NCBI GenBank assembly: GCA_964462675.1
Contig: CAYWYS010000054.1
Coordinates: 1-15,958 of the forward strand
Direction of reading: 5' to 3'
From: XN24 sp964462675
Lineage (GTDB): Bacteria; Pseudomonadota; Gammaproteobacteria; Steroidobacterales; XN24
DNA: 15,958 bases
A model generated the notes under the pieces. That model saw only the letters and a list, made by a program, of their open reading frames with translations. It searched no databases and was not told the DNA's origin. This document shows positions 15,542 through 15,958 of this stretch, piece after piece. The translations under genes and the position numbers were made by a program. Numbering within the stretch: position 1 is the stretch's first letter; each line of letters starts with the position of its first letter.

Positions 15542-15794
15542 AACTGTGCCCCATCTGGTACTTGAGCAGGATACGCCGGACCTGCTTCACCTGATATGGC
15601 TTGGCCTTGGAGCCGCGCGGCTGGAGATTGAGAAATTCTTCGACCCCGTCCCTCCAGAGGATGTGGTGCGAGCCACGAACTCTCGACTGAAAGCCGAGTC
15701 CGTGGAGCAAGCTTAGCAAATCAGCAAAATCGATGTTCCTGTCAGAACGACCACCAGTAATTCGCCAAAGTGTCTGAGCATGCCTTCGATTCAC
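15534..15794 (-). CDS. hicA: HicA-family mRNA interferase toxin
   Basis: 86 residues with the HicA double-stranded-RNA-binding-like fold: IDFADLLSLLHGLGFQSRVR, the catalytic GSHHI with His43 (or His44), then FLNLQPRGSKAKPYQVKQVR ending in a C-terminal helix. HicA cleaves mRNA and tmRNA and stops translation unless bound by HicB. An N-terminal extension of about 20 residues (NRRHAQTLWRITGGRSDRN) precedes the core and occurs in one HicA subgroup. The start is the GTG at 15794; no other in-frame start exists upstream of the core. GGGAG lies about 15 bases upstream, too far to be a good ribosome site. The GTG sits inside an inverted repeat. Hand counts over 15541-15600 and 15661-15780 give 94 G or C in 180, much lower than nadE next door (47 in 60 at 14401-14460). 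Confidence 0.88.
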   Translation of the reverse strand: MNRRHAQTLWRITGGRSDRNIDFADLLSLLHGLGFQSRVRGSHHILWRDGVEEFLNLQPRGSKAKPYQVKQVRRILLKYQMGHSYE

Positions 15795-15801
15795 GAAGGC
15801 A
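15781..15801. promoter_or_regulatory. Inverted repeat covering the hicA start codon
   Basis: Perfect 8-base arms TGCCTTCG (15781-15788) and CGAAGGCA (15794-15801) flank a 5-base centre. The GTG start of hicA (15794-15792) lies at the arm/centre boundary. It could be an operator for the HicAB complex, or in RNA a hairpin that limits access to the start. No clear -35/-10 pair is visible in the 38 bases between it and the sucD stop. Confidence 0.45.
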
Positions 15802-15839
15802 CTTTGGATCTCCCGTCATAACAGCGGCAGGGGAAATAA

Positions 15840-15958
15840 CTAGGAAAGCCGCTTCAATATTGCGCTGCCGAGCTCGGCCGGCGAGCGCACCGTGGTCACG
15901 CCGGCGGCCTCGAGCGCGCGGAACTTTTCGTCGGCCGTGCCCTTGCCGCCGGACACGA
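15840..15958 (-). CDS. sucD: Succinyl-CoA ligase alpha subunit, C-terminal fragment at window edge
   Basis: The last 38 codons of a minus-strand gene running in from the right edge read VSGGKGTADEKFRALEAAGV, then TTVRSPAELGSAILKRLS, then TAG. This is the conserved C-terminus of SucD (E. coli has a closely similar SGGRGTADEK-like stretch and a VKTVRSLADIGEAL-like end). SucD with SucC makes succinyl-CoA or ATP/GTP in the TCA cycle; the active-site histidine lies in the part not shown. No hairpin terminator follows the stop, so sucCD transcripts could read through hicAB into nadE. Confidence 0.88.
   Translation of the reverse strand, partial: VSGGKGTADEKFRALEAAGVTTVRSPAELGSAILKRLS

Overview
The window is about 16 kb of GC-rich chromosomal DNA from a gammaproteobacterium. 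Evidence for this is the set of core genes and their order: fmdB-DUF502-aspS-nudB, bamD beside rluD-pgeF-clpB, sucD-nadE, and mutS beside pncC. Protein lengths and motifs closely follow Pseudomonas and E. coli (MutS 860 aa, ClpB 857 aa, AspRS 593 aa, BamD about 250 aa). The lineage below class level cannot be fixed from this sequence; a GC-rich Chromatiales- or Xanthomonadales-like organism fits.

Layout, left to right. Positions 1-188 (minus) hold what looks like an internally deleted thpR remnant, running off the left edge. pncC (minus) and mutS (plus) diverge from a 91-bp gap. A perfect 14-bp hairpin lies between mutS and a convergent minus-strand outer-membrane beta-barrel gene. Upstream of that gene lies an AT-rich stretch with a perfect 16-bp dyad. 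nudB (minus) follows. A ccdA-ccdB toxin-antitoxin pair (plus) then sits between nudB and its usual partner aspS. The minus-strand operon fmdB-DUF502-aspS comes next, headed by a TATAAT promoter. clpB (minus) has a good sigma-32 promoter lying at the 3' end of pgeF. rluD and pgeF overlap by ATGA and run on the minus strand, divergent from bamD (plus). nadE (minus) ends head-on against bamD with no gap. A hicA-hicB toxin-antitoxin pair (minus) lies between nadE and sucD, whose 3' end is cut by the right edge.

Most genes are housekeeping: DNA mismatch repair, NAD synthesis and salvage (nadE, pncC), folate synthesis (nudB), tRNA charging, protein disaggregation, ribosome modification, peptidoglycan quality control and outer-membrane assembly. 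The accessory content is the two toxin-antitoxin modules. Both are lower in GC than the core genes, and both have landed exactly at junctions of conserved neighbours (aspS|nudB and sucD|nadE). The hicAB insertion leaves nadE with only 13 bp upstream, so nadE probably depends on the toxin-antitoxin transcript or on sucD readthrough.

I found no wholly new multi-gene system. The most useful leads are the AspRS residues that predict a non-discriminating enzyme, the CcdB C-terminus lacking the usual tryptophan, the operator-like palindromes at both toxin-antitoxin modules, the 16-bp dyad upstream of the unassigned barrel protein, and the thpR deletion scar.
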